Origin: a virus
Virus record (IMG/VR): IMGVR_UViG_3300027899_000001
Location: 270,373-334,372 of that record
DNA: 64,000 nt
Direction: 5' to 3' (one strand)
Positions within the stretch are counted from its first letter, which is position 1, and every line of letters begins with the position of its first letter. Below are positions 63,622 through 64,000 of this stretch, one piece after another. Position numbers and translations under genes: made by a program. Below the pieces are notes generated by a model. It saw nothing but the letters and a program-made list of their open reading frames with translations. It made no database searches and was not told the DNA's origin.

Positions 63622-64000
63622 AGGATATTTTTTATTCCAATTTTCTATTTTTTCTTGTAATTCTGTTAATGTCAAAGAACATTTTTTGTATTTACTTATA
63701 TTATCATTATGTCTCATTAACTTACAATTTGCAGGATGACTTATTAATTTAGGATCTACATTTTGTAAAAATCCTTCCTTTATAGAAAACATATGATCTC
63801 TACTTATGCCATTTAGATTATCTCCACGATTTTTTGCTTTATACCATCCGTACTGTTCTACTAAAGAAAAATCAAATTCGTTAGGATATTCATTTAATGA
63901 AAAATTAAATTGACAAGCTAATCGATATCTTTGATAATTTGTGTAATCTTTTATTAAATATTCATGTCTGCATTCTTTACAACAGTATTTTCTTATTTTT
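63607..64000 (-). CDS. HNH homing endonuclease, N-terminus beyond the window
   Basis: The frame is open from the right edge (KIRKYCCKECRHEYL, a zinc knuckle half) to 63607, about 130 residues. GDNLNGISRDHMFSIKEGFLQNVDPKLISHPANCKLMRHNDNISKYKKCSLTLTELQEKIENW is the core of a phage HNH family (SRDHxxS...HPANCxLxxHxDNxSK). The stop lies 15 nt inside tRNA-Lys(CTT), the third endonuclease gene here that ends at a tRNA 5' end. Confidence 0.85.
   Translation of the reverse strand, partial: KIRKYCCKECRHEYLIKDYTNYQRYRLACQFNFSLNEYPNEFDFSLVEQYGWYKAKNRGDNLNGISRDHMFSIKEGFLQNVDPKLISHPANCKLMRHNDNISKYKKCSLTLTELQEKIENWNKKYPPLYP

Overview
This window is a stretch of a large, AT-rich double-stranded DNA phage genome that most likely infects a member of the Bacteroidota. 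The phage call rests on a T4-like head cassette on the minus strand: a gp23-like major capsid protein and a gp21-like prohead protease fused to a scaffold. Densely packed tRNA genes, several free-standing homing endonucleases and very short intergenic gaps agree with it. The host call rests on start codons without purine-rich Shine-Dalgarno sequences, a promoter-like element close to the Bacteroidota -7 box (TTATATTTAC/G), and genes for type IX secretion (T9SS) cargo and a PorP/SprF outer-membrane protein. Terminase, portal, tail and replication genes are not in this window.

Layout. (1) 1-4.6 kb, minus strand: putative head-internal proteins, including a SET-domain protein and a HExxH metallopeptidase-like protein, several with short N-terminal leaders that look like T4 capsid-targeting peptides. 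A homing endonuclease sits among them. (2) 4.6-5.9 kb, plus strand: a very acidic protein followed by a strong hairpin terminator. (3) 6.0-33.9 kb, plus strand: a nearly gapless run of about 40 genes devoted to sugars. It holds many glycosyltransferases of different folds, class I and FkbM methyltransferases, and enzymes for deoxysugar synthesis: GDP-mannose 4,6-dehydratase, NDP-hexose 2,3-dehydratase, DegT aminotransferase, C-methyltransferase and reductases. It also holds a radical SAM/SPASM protein and a GT10 fucosyltransferase. A shortened major-capsid-protein paralogue is embedded in it. (4) 33.9-38.6 kb, minus strand: collagen-like protein, major capsid protein and the protease-scaffold fusion. 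(5) 38.9-50.7 kb: a Pyr_excise-type protein (plus strand), then minus-strand genes. These include proteins sharing the leader motif ESDPIxDMGIG, a metallophosphoesterase, a four-gene exopolysaccharide-type operon (YaiO barrel, HEAT membrane protein, processive GT2, lipoprotein), a guanylate kinase and an 843-residue T9SS type-B cargo protein. (6) 50.7-64.0 kb: a tRNA-rich region, all on the minus strand, mixed with small proteins, an IF-1, an HD hydrolase, PorP/SprF, a T9SS type-A cargo protein and four zinc-finger or HNH homing endonucleases.

The RNA region is the most unusual part. Besides about 25 tRNA genes it carries a 201-nt RNA with the hallmarks of a miniature bacterial RNase P RNA. 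Three tRNA genes lack the D-arm and have an enlarged variable region. One tRNA has a structured insertion of about 40 nt in the D-loop and an 8-nt anticodon loop. Several further tRNA-sized closed RNA folds have no family I can name. Together with IF-1 this suggests a phage-owned translation kit with its own tRNA 5' maturation RNA.

Working model (inference): the phage modifies its virion or its host's surface with an elaborate sugar, supplies part of the tRNA and translation machinery, and uses the host's T9SS to place its own large proteins on the cell surface during infection.
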